Shown here: positions 37,554 through 46,618 of the stretch, piece by piece | Layout: every line of letters starts with the position of its first letter | How positions within the stretch are numbered: the stretch's first letter is position 1 | Assembly: GCF_001020565.1 (NCBI RefSeq) | Contig: NZ_LDAS01000001.1 | Span: forward strand, 1,154,402-1,218,401 | Direction of reading: 5' to 3' | DNA length: 64,000 nucleotides | Origin: Maribacter thermophilus | Lineage (GTDB): Bacteria; Bacteroidota; Bacteroidia; Flavobacteriales; Flavobacteriaceae | The notes under the pieces: generated by a model | Databases searched by the model: none | The model's input: the letters and a program-made list of their open reading frames with translations, nothing else | Told to the model about the DNA's origin: nothing | Position numbers and translations under genes: made by a program

Positions 37554-38183
37554 ATGGCGTTCATAAAAAGAAATTATGGTTGGATCATAGTAGTGATTTT
37601 AGCCTGTTTGCCCTTGATTCCGCTTTTGAATATGTTACAAATCGATTTTTCGAATGGCATATCTGTTTCTTTAACAGAAAGTGCAGGCAACAACGGCAGA
37701 ACCACTGCAGAAATGATGTACCATGTTTCTGGTGAATTCGCCATAAGGTGGATGACGGCCGTATTAACCTTAACCCCATGGTTTATCTTATTTGGGACCA
37801 CCAATCTTTTTGTTAGACAAGCTATGGGAATCGCCACAGCAGTTTGGAGTTTTCTACATTTTATCATTTTTGTTTGGATAGAAGGCTTTTTAGAAACCTT
37901 TACCGAAGTAAACTATATAGCTGGTTTTATAGCAGTATTAATCATTATTCCTTTGTTTTTAACTTCCAATAGAAAATCTATGAAGCGATTAAAAACAAAT
38001 TGGAAAAAACTGCAAAGTTTTTCTTATGCCGTTATTTTTCTTAGCTTGTTACATGTTGCCATTTTAGAAAAGACCTGGCTAATCTATGCCTTGATCGTTG
38101 GTATTGGCTTTATAGTTCGACTACCTTTTGTAAAAGAAAGAATAATAGCATTTCGAAATAAAAGAAGCGCATCAAATTTCTGA
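37554..38183 (+). CDS. MsrQ/YedZ-like ferric-reductase-type haem membrane protein
   Basis: This 209-residue protein has six membrane helices and the order of features of MsrQ/YedZ: AEMMYHVSGEFAIRWMTAVLTLTPW (haem His), VRQAMGIATAVWSFLHFIIFVW (second His), FLTSNRKSMKRLKTNWKKLQSFSYAVIFLSLLHVA (third His). The family binds b-type haem and passes electrons across the inner membrane to the periplasmic methionine sulfoxide reductase MsrP. No msrP gene adjoins it here; the gene is 5 bp from egtB instead. Its electron acceptor is therefore open, but a redox job beside thiol-histidine synthesis is plausible. Confidence 0.78.
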   Translation: MAFIKRNYGWIIVVILACLPLIPLLNMLQIDFSNGISVSLTESAGNNGRTTAEMMYHVSGEFAIRWMTAVLTLTPWFILFGTTNLFVRQAMGIATAVWSFLHFIIFVWIEGFLETFTEVNYIAGFIAVLIIIPLFLTSNRKSMKRLKTNWKKLQSFSYAVIFLSLLHVAILEKTWLIYALIVGIGFIVRLPFVKERIIAFRNKRSASNF

Positions 38184-38188
38184 TAAAG

Positions 38189-39343
38189 ATGAATATTAGT
38201 AAAAAGTATAAACAGGTTAGAGAACAAACGGTTTCGTTCTGCAGTCACTTACATATGGAGGATTACTCTATTCAGGTAGTAAAATTTGCCAGTCCGGCCA
38301 AATGGCATTTGGCACATACAACCTGGTTTTTTGAAGCATTTATCTTGAAAAAATATGTTCCAGATTACGTGGAGTTCGATGTAAATTTCAATTTCCTCTT
38401 CAATAGCTATTATAACAACGCCGGAGATAGGATCATGCAGGCTAACAGGGGCAATATGTCTCGACCAAGTACAGAAGAAATATATAAATACAGGGATTAT
38501 GTGGACGCTAACATGGCTAAACTTTTAGATCGTGTTACAGATAAACAAATTCTAGATTTGGTTACCCTAGGGCTAAATCATGAACAACAACATCAAGAAT
38601 TATTGGTGACCGATGTAAAATACATGTTCGGCCACAATCCTATTTTTCCTGTTTTTGACATAAACGCCAACCTGGTAAAGGACAAAAACAACAGTTCTAA
38701 AAGTATACACATAAAGTCTGGGGTTTACGACATTGGTTACCAAGGAGATGATTTTTGTTACGATAATGAATTGGGCGTGCACAAGGTTTATATAGACGAT
38801 TTTGAAATTAACGATAACTTTGTCACCAATGGGGAGTTTATTGAATTTATGGAGTCTGGAGGCTATTCCGATTTTAACCTTTGGCTAGACGAAGGTTGGG
38901 CTTGGTTAAACGAACAGAACATAAACGCTCCCCTATACTGGCATAAAAAAGAAGGTGAATGGCACTACTACACCCTTGCCGGATTACAGAAAGTAGACCC
39001 GGATGCCATTCTAAGCCATATTAGTTACTATGAAGCCAATGCCTTTGCCGAATGGAAAGAAATGCGATTGCCTACCGAGTTCGAATGGGAAATAGCTTCT
39101 TCTAAGTTGCACTGGGGCCAACGTTGGGAGTGGACGAACAGTGCTTACCTGCCCTACCCAAACTTTGAAAAGGAAAATGGTGCCGTTGGTGAATATAACG
39201 GTAAGTTCATGAGCAACAAAATGGTACTTAGAGGTGCATCTGTAGCAACTTCTAAAAACCATAGTAGACCCACCTACCGAAACTTTTTCGGCCCCAAGGA
39301 AAGATGGCAATATACAGGAATACGATTAGTAAAAAAAGCATGA
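38189..39343 (+). CDS. egtB: EgtB-type iron-dependent sulfoxide synthase (ergothioneine pathway)
   Basis: This 384-residue protein has an N-terminal DinB-like helix bundle and a C-terminal FGE/SUMF1-like domain. The iron ligands expected for EgtB are present: His43 in WHLAHTTWFF, and His131/His135 in LNHEQQHQEL. The C-terminal domain has the FGE pattern (DDFEINDNFVTNGEFIEFM, MRLPTEFEWEIA, and RPTYRNFFGP..RW). EgtB joins trimethylhistidine to a cysteine-containing thiol as a sulfoxide using O2. It overlaps egtD by ATGA. Distinguishing the gamma-glutamylcysteine type from the cysteine type, or ovothiol-like chemistry, needs alignment. FGE homology does not make it a sulfatase maturase. Confidence 0.9.
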   Translation: MNISKKYKQVREQTVSFCSHLHMEDYSIQVVKFASPAKWHLAHTTWFFEAFILKKYVPDYVEFDVNFNFLFNSYYNNAGDRIMQANRGNMSRPSTEEIYKYRDYVDANMAKLLDRVTDKQILDLVTLGLNHEQQHQELLVTDVKYMFGHNPIFPVFDINANLVKDKNNSSKSIHIKSGVYDIGYQGDDFCYDNELGVHKVYIDDFEINDNFVTNGEFIEFMESGGYSDFNLWLDEGWAWLNEQNINAPLYWHKKEGEWHYYTLAGLQKVDPDAILSHISYYEANAFAEWKEMRLPTEFEWEIASSKLHWGQRWEWTNSAYLPYPNFEKENGAVGEYNGKFMSNKMVLRGASVATSKNHSRPTYRNFFGPKERWQYTGIRLVKKA

Positions 39344-40287
39344 TAACCTCGCTTAAAAAAGAGGTGGCACAAGGGCTGGAAAAGAGTCTGAAAACACTTC
39401 CATCAAAATATTTTTACAACAAAAAAGGTGATGCCCTGTTTGTAGAGATTATGAACTTACCCGAATACTATCTTACCCGGAGCGAACTGGATATTTTTAA
39501 AAACAAATCGCTGCAATTAATAGATTCATTTGAGGTTGAGCCCGATAATTATTTTGAGCTGATAGAGCTTGGGGCGGGCGACGGATTAAAGACCAAAGAA
39601 CTTTTAAAAACTTTGGATGCCCAAAATTATAATTTCGACTATTACCCTATCGATATTTCGGCAAATGCCCTAACGTTATTGAAAAAAGACATCAATACCG
39701 TACTGCCCAACGTATCTGTAAAAACCCAAGAAGGAGATTATTTTGAAGTGTTGGATTCGTTGAAGGAAAGTAAGAACCCTAAAGTCATTCTTTTTTTGGG
39801 CTCAAATATTGGCAATATGACCGATGAACAGGCCTCTTTGTTCATTTATAATTTAGGCGATAATCTACAAGAAGGTGACAAACTGTTATTAGGAGTGGAT
39901 TTAATAAAATCAAAAGAGATCGTATTACCTGCCTACAACGATAGTCAGGGAATCACGGCGGCCTTCAACCTAAATCTACTGCAAAGAATTAATGAAGAAC
40001 TAGAGGGTAATTTTAATTTGAACAATTTTGAACACCGACCGGAGTACAACGAAAAAGAAGGAATCGCAAAAAGTTTTATTGTAAGCACCACTGATCAAAC
40101 GGTAGAAATAAAAGCGCTAGGTGCATCATATCATTTTGCAAAAGGAGAAAAAATACACACCGAAATTTCAAGAAAATACAACGATGCCCTGATAGACAAA
40201 ATAATATCGGATACAGATTTCACCATCGGCAATAAAATAATGGACAGTAAAAGATACTTTGCAGATTACATTCTAACAAGAAACTGA
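39340..40287 (+). CDS. egtD: EgtD-type histidine N-alpha-methyltransferase
   Basis: Read from the ATG that overlaps the egtB stop (ATGA), the protein has 315 residues. It has LPEYYLTRSELDIF (substrate-binding Tyr), the SAM-binding ELGAGDGLKTKELL and YYPIDISANAL, LGSNIGNM (Asn contacting histidine) and the C-terminal KGEKIHTEISRKYN with the Glu and Ser of the EgtD active site. It trimethylates histidine to hercynine with SAM, the substrate of EgtB. A longer in-frame start at 39304 inside egtB is less likely. Confidence 0.92.
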   Translation: MITSLKKEVAQGLEKSLKTLPSKYFYNKKGDALFVEIMNLPEYYLTRSELDIFKNKSLQLIDSFEVEPDNYFELIELGAGDGLKTKELLKTLDAQNYNFDYYPIDISANALTLLKKDINTVLPNVSVKTQEGDYFEVLDSLKESKNPKVILFLGSNIGNMTDEQASLFIYNLGDNLQEGDKLLLGVDLIKSKEIVLPAYNDSQGITAAFNLNLLQRINEELEGNFNLNNFEHRPEYNEKEGIAKSFIVSTTDQTVEIKALGASYHFAKGEKIHTEISRKYNDALIDKIISDTDFTIGNKIMDSKRYFADYILTRN

Positions 40288-40355
40288 AAAGAAGTAAAAT
40301 CTAGTCAACAACATATATCAAATAGGTTATAAAGACCTTTTTATAAAAACATATT

Positions 40356-41204
40356 ATGAAAATAGCGGTTACATCGGCAAGCGGAAAGTTAGGAGCTTCC
40401 ATCGTAAAACACCTTATCAGAGAAATTGGAAAAGACAATGTAATAGGCATAGCCCGCACACCGGAAAAAGCCACGCATTTAGGAATAGAAATAAGAAAAG
40501 GTGATTACAACAACAAACAAGAATTCAACGATGCTCTTAAAGGTGTCGATACCGTTCTTTTGGTGTCGGGAATGGATGCTCCTCAAAAAAGAATAGAACA
40601 ACATAGAAATGTCATTGAAGCGGCAAAATATAAAGGTGTAAAAAAAATAGTCTACACAAGTATCATAGGGGCAGAAGAAAACAATGCTTTCAGCCCTATA
40701 GTACAAACGAACCGGCAAACGGAAAGAGACGTGAAAAATTCTGGGTTGGAATGGGTAATCGGAAGAAACAGTATTTATATAGAGCCTGACCTAGATTATA
40801 TAGACACCTATGTAAAAGAGGGTGAAATCAGAAATTGTGCAGCAGATGGCAAATGTACCTACACCAGCAGGAAAGAATTAGGATATGCCTACACAAAAAT
40901 GCTTTTAGAGGACCAACACAACGGACACACATATAATTTGGCAGGAGAAGGTATTACCCAAAGTCAACTCGCGGATTATATAAATAAAGTATATAAAACA
41001 TCACTTGTTTTTAAAACCGTTTCCGTAGAGGAGTATAAAAAAGAAAGAACGGCCGCCTTGGGAGATTTCATGGGAACCATTATAGCAGGTATTTATGAAG
41101 GTATTAGAAACGGAGCCAACGATGTACCTTCCGACTACATGAAAGCAACTGGAAGACCCCATATATCCCCAATGGAAATGATAGAGAATTATCATAATAA
41201 ATAG
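40356..41204 (+). CDS. NmrA-like NAD(P)H-binding oxidoreductase
   Basis: This 282-residue protein has an N-terminal Rossmann fold with TSASGKLGASIVKHL (GxxGxxG-type), then an Arg (GIARTPEKA) expected to favour NADPH, and the atypical SDR core with DTVLLVSGMD and KIVYTSIIGAE. It resembles quinone-oxidoreductase QorB or NmrA-type sensors, which bind NADPH and sometimes act as regulators. It follows egtD by 68 bp and precedes a terminator, so it is probably in the egt operon. Confidence 0.85.
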   Translation: MKIAVTSASGKLGASIVKHLIREIGKDNVIGIARTPEKATHLGIEIRKGDYNNKQEFNDALKGVDTVLLVSGMDAPQKRIEQHRNVIEAAKYKGVKKIVYTSIIGAEENNAFSPIVQTNRQTERDVKNSGLEWVIGRNSIYIEPDLDYIDTYVKEGEIRNCAADGKCTYTSRKELGYAYTKMLLEDQHNGHTYNLAGEGITQSQLADYINKVYKTSLVFKTVSVEEYKKERTAALGDFMGTIIAGIYEGIRNGANDVPSDYMKATGRPHISPMEMIENYHNK

Positions 41205-41240
41205 GACATAATTCTTTGCCAAAATAATCGAGTCATAAAC

Positions 41241-41263
41241 AAGGCCTAAACATTTTAGGCCTT
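41241..41263 (+). terminator. Terminator after the egt operon
   Basis: AAGGCCTAAA (41241-41250) and TTTAGGCCTT (41254-41263) form a perfect 10-bp stem with a 3-nt loop. The tail is only short in T. Confidence 0.6.
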
Positions 41264-41431
41264 TAACGAATCTAAAACACAGGTTATCAATACATTGTGT
41301 TTTAATAGCTGTTGTTTATCAACGCTATTATTCTTTAACGAAAATCCTTAACTTTATGTCTTATAATTGTTCTTTCCGTGAACTGTATTTACAACAAGGC
41401 CATTGGCCATAATTAATTTAAAATATCACTG

Positions 41432-43048
41432 ATGAAGCATTACTTAAAACTTTTGGTAGTTCTATTGTTCACAAGTTGTGGAAATAATGAAAAGAACACG
41501 GCCACCGTGGCAGAGGTCGATACCGGCACCATTGCAAAACATATAGAGCGGTTGGCCTCAGATGAGTTTTTAGGTAGAAAACCTTTTACCGAGGGTGAAA
41601 CAAAAACAGTGAATTATTTAAAGGATGAGTTTAAAAAACTAGGTCTTTTGCCAGGAAATGGAGACAGCTACTTTCAAGATGTTCCAATGGTTGAAATCAC
41701 GGGATCTCCTTCGGAAAAAATGGTTATTTCTGGATCGTCGGCAAACATAGAATTAGATTATTTAAAAGATTTTGTGGCCACCACTAACAAAGCCGTACCC
41801 GAAGTCGCCCTAGAAAATTCTGAGCTGGTATTTGCAGGTTATGGCATAGTTGCCCCCGAATATGGATGGAACGATTATGAAGGTATAGATTGGAAAGGAA
41901 AAACAGCAGTGGTTCTAATTAACGACCCAGGTTTTAAATCTGGTGATTCCACTTTGTTTAAAGGCAATGAAATGACATATTATGGTCGTTGGACCTACAA
42001 ATACGAGGAAGCTGCCAGACAAGGTGCGGCCGGCCTTATCATTGTTCATGATACCGAACCTGCCTCCTATGGATGGAATGTAATCGAATCTGGTTGGACA
42101 GGTGCAAGATTGACGATTGCGAGCGATCAGCCTCTTTTAGACGTAGAATCATGGATGAGCGGTGAGAGCGCTCAAAAAATGTTCGATGCTTCGACCATGA
42201 AAGGGCAAGATTTTAAAGAATTGGCAAGAAATAAGGATTTTAAGCCCGTTCCATTAGACTTAAACGTTTCTGTTTCCATTAAAAATGAAATTAAAAAAGA
42301 TGTTTCTAAAAATGTGGTAGCTCTTATTCCAGGTACAGAGAGAAAAGACGAAGTCATCATCTACTCTGCCCACTGGGATCATTTTGGTATTGGAAAGGCC
42401 ATTAATGGCGACTCTATCTATAATGGTGCCGTGGACAATGCTTCGGGTACTGCCGGTTTGTTGGCTATTGCAGAAGCTTTTAAAAAGAGTAATCCCACAA
42501 AGCGTTCCATCGCATTTATAGCTGTTACAGGCGAGGAACAAGGTTTGCTAGGATCGGCATATTATGCCGAAAATCCTATTTTCGACCCGCAAAAAACAGT
42601 AGCGAACATTAATATAGATGCCTTAGAAAGTCCCGGAAAAATGAAAGACCTTACCATAACCGGGTATGGCCAATCTGAAATGGACGAATATGCCAAAGCG
42701 GCAGCAGAGGAACAGGGTAGATATATTATTCCCGACCCAGATGCCGAAAAAGGGTATTTCTTTAGGTCGGACCATTTTAATTTTGCCAAAATCGGTATTC
42801 CGGCCTTATATGCCAGTGGTTCATATGAAGGGTTCGATAAAAGTATAAAAGAAATAAAGGCGATCAAAGATGATTACCTTACCAATAGATACCATCAACC
42901 TTCTGACGAGTACGACCCGGAAAAAACTGTATTAAGTGGAGTACAATTAGACCTGCAACTATTTTTTAATGTTGGTTCTAAATTGGCCAATGAGGATTAT
43001 TTTCCGAAATGGTACGATGGTAGCGAGTTTAAGGCTGCCAGGGAATAG
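41432..43048 (+). CDS. M28-family zinc peptidase with PA domain, lipoprotein
   Basis: This 538-residue protein has lipobox LFTSC (Cys16). An N-terminal M28 part is interrupted by a protease-associated (PA) domain (~110-270), then the catalytic core resumes. Zinc-site motifs are seen in order: YSAHWDHFG, GAVDNASGTAGLLAIAEAF, VTGEEQGLLGSAYY and FFRSDHFNFAKIGIPALYASG. Family members are aminopeptidases or carboxypeptidases that remove single residues from peptides. It is an exported surface or periplasmic enzyme, standing alone. Confidence 0.93.
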   Translation: MKHYLKLLVVLLFTSCGNNEKNTATVAEVDTGTIAKHIERLASDEFLGRKPFTEGETKTVNYLKDEFKKLGLLPGNGDSYFQDVPMVEITGSPSEKMVISGSSANIELDYLKDFVATTNKAVPEVALENSELVFAGYGIVAPEYGWNDYEGIDWKGKTAVVLINDPGFKSGDSTLFKGNEMTYYGRWTYKYEEAARQGAAGLIIVHDTEPASYGWNVIESGWTGARLTIASDQPLLDVESWMSGESAQKMFDASTMKGQDFKELARNKDFKPVPLDLNVSVSIKNEIKKDVSKNVVALIPGTERKDEVIIYSAHWDHFGIGKAINGDSIYNGAVDNASGTAGLLAIAEAFKKSNPTKRSIAFIAVTGEEQGLLGSAYYAENPIFDPQKTVANINIDALESPGKMKDLTITGYGQSEMDEYAKAAAEEQGRYIIPDPDAEKGYFFRSDHFNFAKIGIPALYASGSYEGFDKSIKEIKAIKDDYLTNRYHQPSDEYDPEKTVLSGVQLDLQLFFNVGSKLANEDYFPKWYDGSEFKAARE

Positions 43049-43187
43049 AATTTTTAGAAAAACCCGTCTATTTAACCACTATTTTCAATAGTAAAAAAGT
43101 ATCTAAATTCTATGGGTAGAAACTAGTTAAATAGTAGTCTTTTGATTAATTTCAACCTAGAATAAACATACTGGAGCCCATATCACA

Positions 43188-44084
43188 ATGAATTTTATCG
43201 ATTATTACAAAGTACTGGGGTTAACGAAATCGGCAACGGAAAAAGAGATTAAATCCGCTTACAGAAAACTGGCTAGAAAACATCATCCAGACTTAAACCC
43301 AAACAACAAGGTAGCTGAGGAAAAGTTTAAACAAATAAATGAGGCCCATGAAGTATTGAGCGACCCCGAAAAGCGTAAAAAATACGATCAATACGGAAAA
43401 GATTGGGAACATGCGGAGGAGTTTGAAAAAGCAAAGGCAAGAAGAAAGTCTAGCGGTGGCGGCTCTAGGCAATATACCTACAGTGGTGGTCAAGAAAGTG
43501 ATTTCTCCGATTTCTTCGAATCTATGTTCGGTGGCGCCGGTGGCTTTGGCAGACAACAATCACAGGCGAGGTTTAGAGGTCAGGATTTTAATGCAGAGCT
43601 AAGGTTAAACCTTACCGAGGTTATAGAAACGCACAAAAGAACACTTACGGTTAATGGTAAAAATATTAGGATCACCATTCCGGCAGGTATAGAAGACGGA
43701 CAAACAATCAAGATAAAGGGATACGGAGGAGAAGGCATCAACGGGGGGCCAAAAGGTGACCTTTATATTACTTTTTCAATAAACAATGACACCTCTTTTA
43801 AAAGGGACGGCGCCAACCTTTACAAGACAGTAGAAATACCATTGACCAAGGCCGTTCTGGGAGGTGACATTATAGTGGAAACACTGAACAGCAAAGTAAA
43901 GCTTAAGGTAAAACCTGGAACCCAAAACGGTGCACAGGTAAAATTAAAAGGAAAAGGTTTTCCTATATATAAAAAGAACGGACATGGGGACCTATACATT
44001 ACCTATAAAGTAAAAATTCCTGCAAAGCTTAACGATGAACAGGAAAAGCTGTTTAGGCAATTGGAGCAAAGTGGATTAAATTAA
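43188..44084 (+). CDS. cbpA: CbpA-type DnaJ chaperone
   Basis: This 298-residue protein has an N-terminal J domain (residues ~4-68) with HPD at 33-35, a Gly/Phe-rich linker (~90-125), and the two C-terminal substrate-binding domains (~130-290). The Cys-rich zinc-finger of DnaJ is absent, which marks the CbpA/type II group. It stimulates DnaK ATPase and delivers substrates. A CbpM-like gene follows by 7 bp, as in enteric cbpAM. Confidence 0.93.
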   Translation: MNFIDYYKVLGLTKSATEKEIKSAYRKLARKHHPDLNPNNKVAEEKFKQINEAHEVLSDPEKRKKYDQYGKDWEHAEEFEKAKARRKSSGGGSRQYTYSGGQESDFSDFFESMFGGAGGFGRQQSQARFRGQDFNAELRLNLTEVIETHKRTLTVNGKNIRITIPAGIEDGQTIKIKGYGGEGINGGPKGDLYITFSINNDTSFKRDGANLYKTVEIPLTKAVLGGDIIVETLNSKVKLKVKPGTQNGAQVKLKGKGFPIYKKNGHGDLYITYKVKIPAKLNDEQEKLFRQLEQSGLN

Positions 44085-44091
44085 TTACAAA

Positions 44092-44385
44092 ATGAAAACA
44101 GAGACCTATATTCAGATAGAACAAATATGTACACACTACGGTGTAGAAACATCTTTTATACATCAATTAAAGGAATTTGAGATCGTACATATTGAAGAGT
44201 CCGAAAATACGGAAGTCATCAAGGATTCAGAATTGCCCAAGCTAGAAAAAATGGTAAGACTTCATCAAGAACTAGAAATAAATCCACAAGGTTTACAAGC
44301 TATAGATCATCTTTTAAAAAAAGTGGTGGACCTACAAGATGAAGTTATGACGCTTAAAAGAAAGCTGGACTTATTTGAGATGTAG
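44092..44385 (+). CDS. cbpM: CbpM-like chaperone modulator (MerR-fold)
   Basis: This 97-residue protein has an N-terminal MerR-like winged-helix pattern (QIEQICTHYGVETSFIHQLKEFEIV) and a helical C-terminus (LEKMVRLHQELEINPQGLQAIDHLLKKV). This is the CbpM architecture. CbpM binds the J domain of CbpA and inhibits it. It is too short, and too closely linked to cbpA, for an ordinary MerR transcription factor. Confidence 0.85.
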   Translation: MKTETYIQIEQICTHYGVETSFIHQLKEFEIVHIEESENTEVIKDSELPKLEKMVRLHQELEINPQGLQAIDHLLKKVVDLQDEVMTLKRKLDLFEM

Positions 44386-44967
44386 TGCTAAAGAAACACA
44401 ATTCTTTTTAGAGGGTTAAAATAGTTTACCAACTAACTTATATGCTATTTTCCTATCTGTGGCCAAGATGCTAAATTTAAACACGAACAGTGTTTAACCG
44501 TTACATATCTCCTATAATAAAAGGACCGATCAAAGATTGTTGGCAATAATGGCCCATTAAACAAGTATTCGGTTAATTACGAGTAAATCAACCATTTAAA
44601 CACTTAAAAATTTCTTTCTTTTTTTTTGAGAAATAAGACATATTTCATTCATTCCCTTTGAGTGAAAGTTGATTCTTACAAAGTTTGTTTTTAACAATTA
44701 AACCGTGCATTTCATCGATAATACATTGATATTGTGTATCTAAGATTTTAATATTGAGACATGTTTAAAGCCAGGTTAAATTCTTTGGTTTTAAACTTCT
44801 TCCCCCGAGGTGCAGACAACTACTGTACTACATAAATTTTAATGAACGAGGATTGTCTTACGGGTGCAAAAGCATCCTTAAGATTACGTGGATACACTTT
44901 TTTTTAATCTAAAAAAGCAATAGACAAGTATGTACTAACCTTTTAATCAATAATTAATCTAAATTTT
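44386..44967. promoter_or_regulatory. Long regulatory region upstream of the curli operon (582 bp)
   Basis: No coding sequence is seen. The region contains a perfect dyad TTAAACAC-GAACA-GTGTTTAA (44477-44497), and a further TTTAAACAC near 44595. Additional TTTAAA-centred sequences occur near 44763 and 44792. A hairpin (GGGTGC-AAAA-GCATCC, 44862-44877) lies about 90 bp before the start codon, probably in the leader of the major curlin mRNA. No exact TAnnTTTG element is present, so an alternative sigma factor or activator may be used. Curli genes are normally tightly regulated, but no CsgD-like regulator is encoded nearby. Confidence 0.5.
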
Positions 44968-45990
44968 ATGAAAAAAGTAGTTTTAAGTGCTTTGGCACTA
45001 GCAATGGGGTCTTTTGTTATGGCTCAGAACGTAAGTAACGTTACGCAAGAAAGGGCCACCGCCGCAGCCACTGTTAATGTAGACCAGGATGGAAACGGCA
45101 ACAAATCCACTGTTGAACAAATTGGTGTTGACGAACACGGTACTACCGCTAGTAGCGTTAAGGTCAAACAACAAGGAAAAGACAATAAGTCTACCATAGA
45201 CCAAGGAGATATTTGGGACAATGGTGCCACCGCCACTGGAGTTGCCACCGATGTTAACCAAAATGGTATGGAAAACAACTCCATCATTAGTCAAGGAGGG
45301 CGTTTAAACGTGGCCGATGTTGATCAAGTTGGAGATAACAACTTATCAAAAATCGATGTTCAGGGAGGTTATAAAAACCGTATAAAAGTAAAACAAAACG
45401 ATGACGATAATAAGTCTACAGTTTGGCAAAACTGGTCTTATAACGAGGTATTCGTAACACAATCAGGAGACAATGCTTATAACGGAGCCAATGTATCGGA
45501 CGTAAACCAAACATCGGCAAATAGCTTGGTCGATATTGATCAGGTAGGTAGAAGAAACAACTCTACAGTTGACCAATATGGTGCCAACACTTCTGGATAT
45601 GGAACAGACCTTACCACAACTGTTAACCAGAATGGTAATGACAACAAGTCGGTAGTTTCGCAAACAGGAATCTCAAACCTTGTTTCAGTAGTACAAAACG
45701 GTAATGATAACTATGCTAAATCTACCCAAGATGGTGTATCCAATAAAATGTATACTACACAACGTAACGGTAACGGCAACAGAAGTTATGCATCACAAGA
45801 CATTACTACTTCTAACAGTGTTATAAAAACAATGCAACAAAACGGAAACAACAACATTAGCACAGCCAATCAATATTCCACAACAGACGCGATGATATCG
45901 GTAACACAAAGTGGTAATGGCAACAATAGCATTGTAAACCAAACATTGGTAGACAGCAACACGAGCGTTATTGTAAATCAAAGCAACTAA
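44968..45990 (+). CDS. csgA: Major curlin subunit-like amyloid repeat protein
   Basis: This 340-residue protein has a signal peptide (GSFVMAQ) and then about 12 repeats of the curlin type, spaced about 20-25 residues. The units have the pattern (V/I)xQxGxxNxSxxxQ, for example VNQNGNDNKSVVSQTG and VTQSGNGNNSIVNQ. Gln and Asn line up as amyloid ladder residues. It is more than twice the length of E. coli CsgA (~150 residues). Secreted subunits assemble on the cell surface as adhesive beta-helical fibres. It opens the operon csgA-csgB-csgE-csgF-csgG-lipoprotein and is separated from the rest by a hairpin. A/B assignment is by position and length. Confidence 0.9.
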   Translation: MKKVVLSALALAMGSFVMAQNVSNVTQERATAAATVNVDQDGNGNKSTVEQIGVDEHGTTASSVKVKQQGKDNKSTIDQGDIWDNGATATGVATDVNQNGMENNSIISQGGRLNVADVDQVGDNNLSKIDVQGGYKNRIKVKQNDDDNKSTVWQNWSYNEVFVTQSGDNAYNGANVSDVNQTSANSLVDIDQVGRRNNSTVDQYGANTSGYGTDLTTTVNQNGNDNKSVVSQTGISNLVSVVQNGNDNYAKSTQDGVSNKMYTTQRNGNGNRSYASQDITTSNSVIKTMQQNGNNNISTANQYSTTDAMISVTQSGNGNNSIVNQTLVDSNTSVIVNQSN

Positions 45991-46024
45991 AGACCAATCA
46001 ACATTTACAACGATTAGAGTTCTT

Positions 46025-46057
46025 AGGATACGGGACATTCAAAATGTTCCGTATCCT
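46025..46057 (+). terminator. Hairpin between the major and minor curlin genes
   Basis: AGGATACGGGACATT (46025-46039) and AATGTTCCGTATCCT (46043-46057) form a 15-bp stem with one G-U pair, followed by TTTT and A-rich sequence. It lies between the major curlin gene and the minor gene (start 46084). A partially effective terminator or an mRNA-stabilising 3' structure would make the major subunit much more abundant than the secretion genes. Confidence 0.7.
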
Positions 46058-46083
46058 TTTAAAAATTATAAAGTATAAAATAC

Positions 46084-46602
46084 ATGAAATACCGATCGTT
46101 TCCCTTTCTAATTGTTCTTTCCATTATAAGTTTATCCACACTAAATGCCCAAGGTATTATAGACGGCAATACAACTAATGAAAATGACCTGAACACCGGT
46201 ACCCAGCAGCTAAACTATTTTTTACAACAATCCAATGAAACCAACCACATTAACGTAAACAATACAGGTGTTTTTATCCATCAGATCGGAGACGATAACA
46301 CAAGTTCGGTTACGGCACAATCTCATGTTACCAATGTAGAAGTGAACCAGCTAGGAAATGCCAATACAGTAGATTTAACACTTAAAGCCGACGAAATAGA
46401 CTACTCGGTAACACAAAAAGGAAACAATAATCTGTTGTTGGAACACAGTACCCAAAACGGAAAACAATTATTGCAAAGAACAATACAGCAAAATGGCAAT
46501 AATCAAAATCTTGTAATATACGGCAGAAACAGCATTGTCGATAAAATGAAGATTACGATGGGCAATGGCAGCCAGAGCATAATCATTAGAAACACGAACT
46601 AA
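46084..46602 (+). CDS. csgB: Minor curlin (nucleator)-like repeat protein
   Basis: This 172-residue protein has a signal peptide (STLNAQG) and four to five imperfect curlin repeats, including IHQIGDDNTSSV, VNQLGNANTVDL, VTQKGNNNLLLE and IQQNGNNQNLVI. Its size and its place beside the large repeat protein match CsgB, which nucleates the fibre on the outer membrane. Repeats are less regular than in the major protein, as is usual for CsgB. Confidence 0.85.
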   Translation: MKYRSFPFLIVLSIISLSTLNAQGIIDGNTTNENDLNTGTQQLNYFLQQSNETNHINVNNTGVFIHQIGDDNTSSVTAQSHVTNVEVNQLGNANTVDLTLKADEIDYSVTQKGNNNLLLEHSTQNGKQLLQRTIQQNGNNQNLVIYGRNSIVDKMKITMGNGSQSIIIRNTN

Positions 46603-46618
46603 AGTTTCCTTGTCCACC

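Noticed and set aside
38189-39343. Sulfatase-maturing enzyme for the S1 sulfatase, because of the FGE fold
   Set aside because: The DinB-like N-terminal domain and the His43/HxxxH iron ligands identify EgtB, and egtD follows with overlap.
44092-44385. MerR-type transcription factor
   Set aside because: It is too short, lacks a MerR effector domain and directly follows cbpA, as CbpM does.
44968-46602. Regular short repeats that might be read as a CRISPR array or tandem DNA repeat
   Set aside because: The repetition is at protein level (Gln/Asn curlin units) with variable codons and spacing; there are no constant direct repeats.
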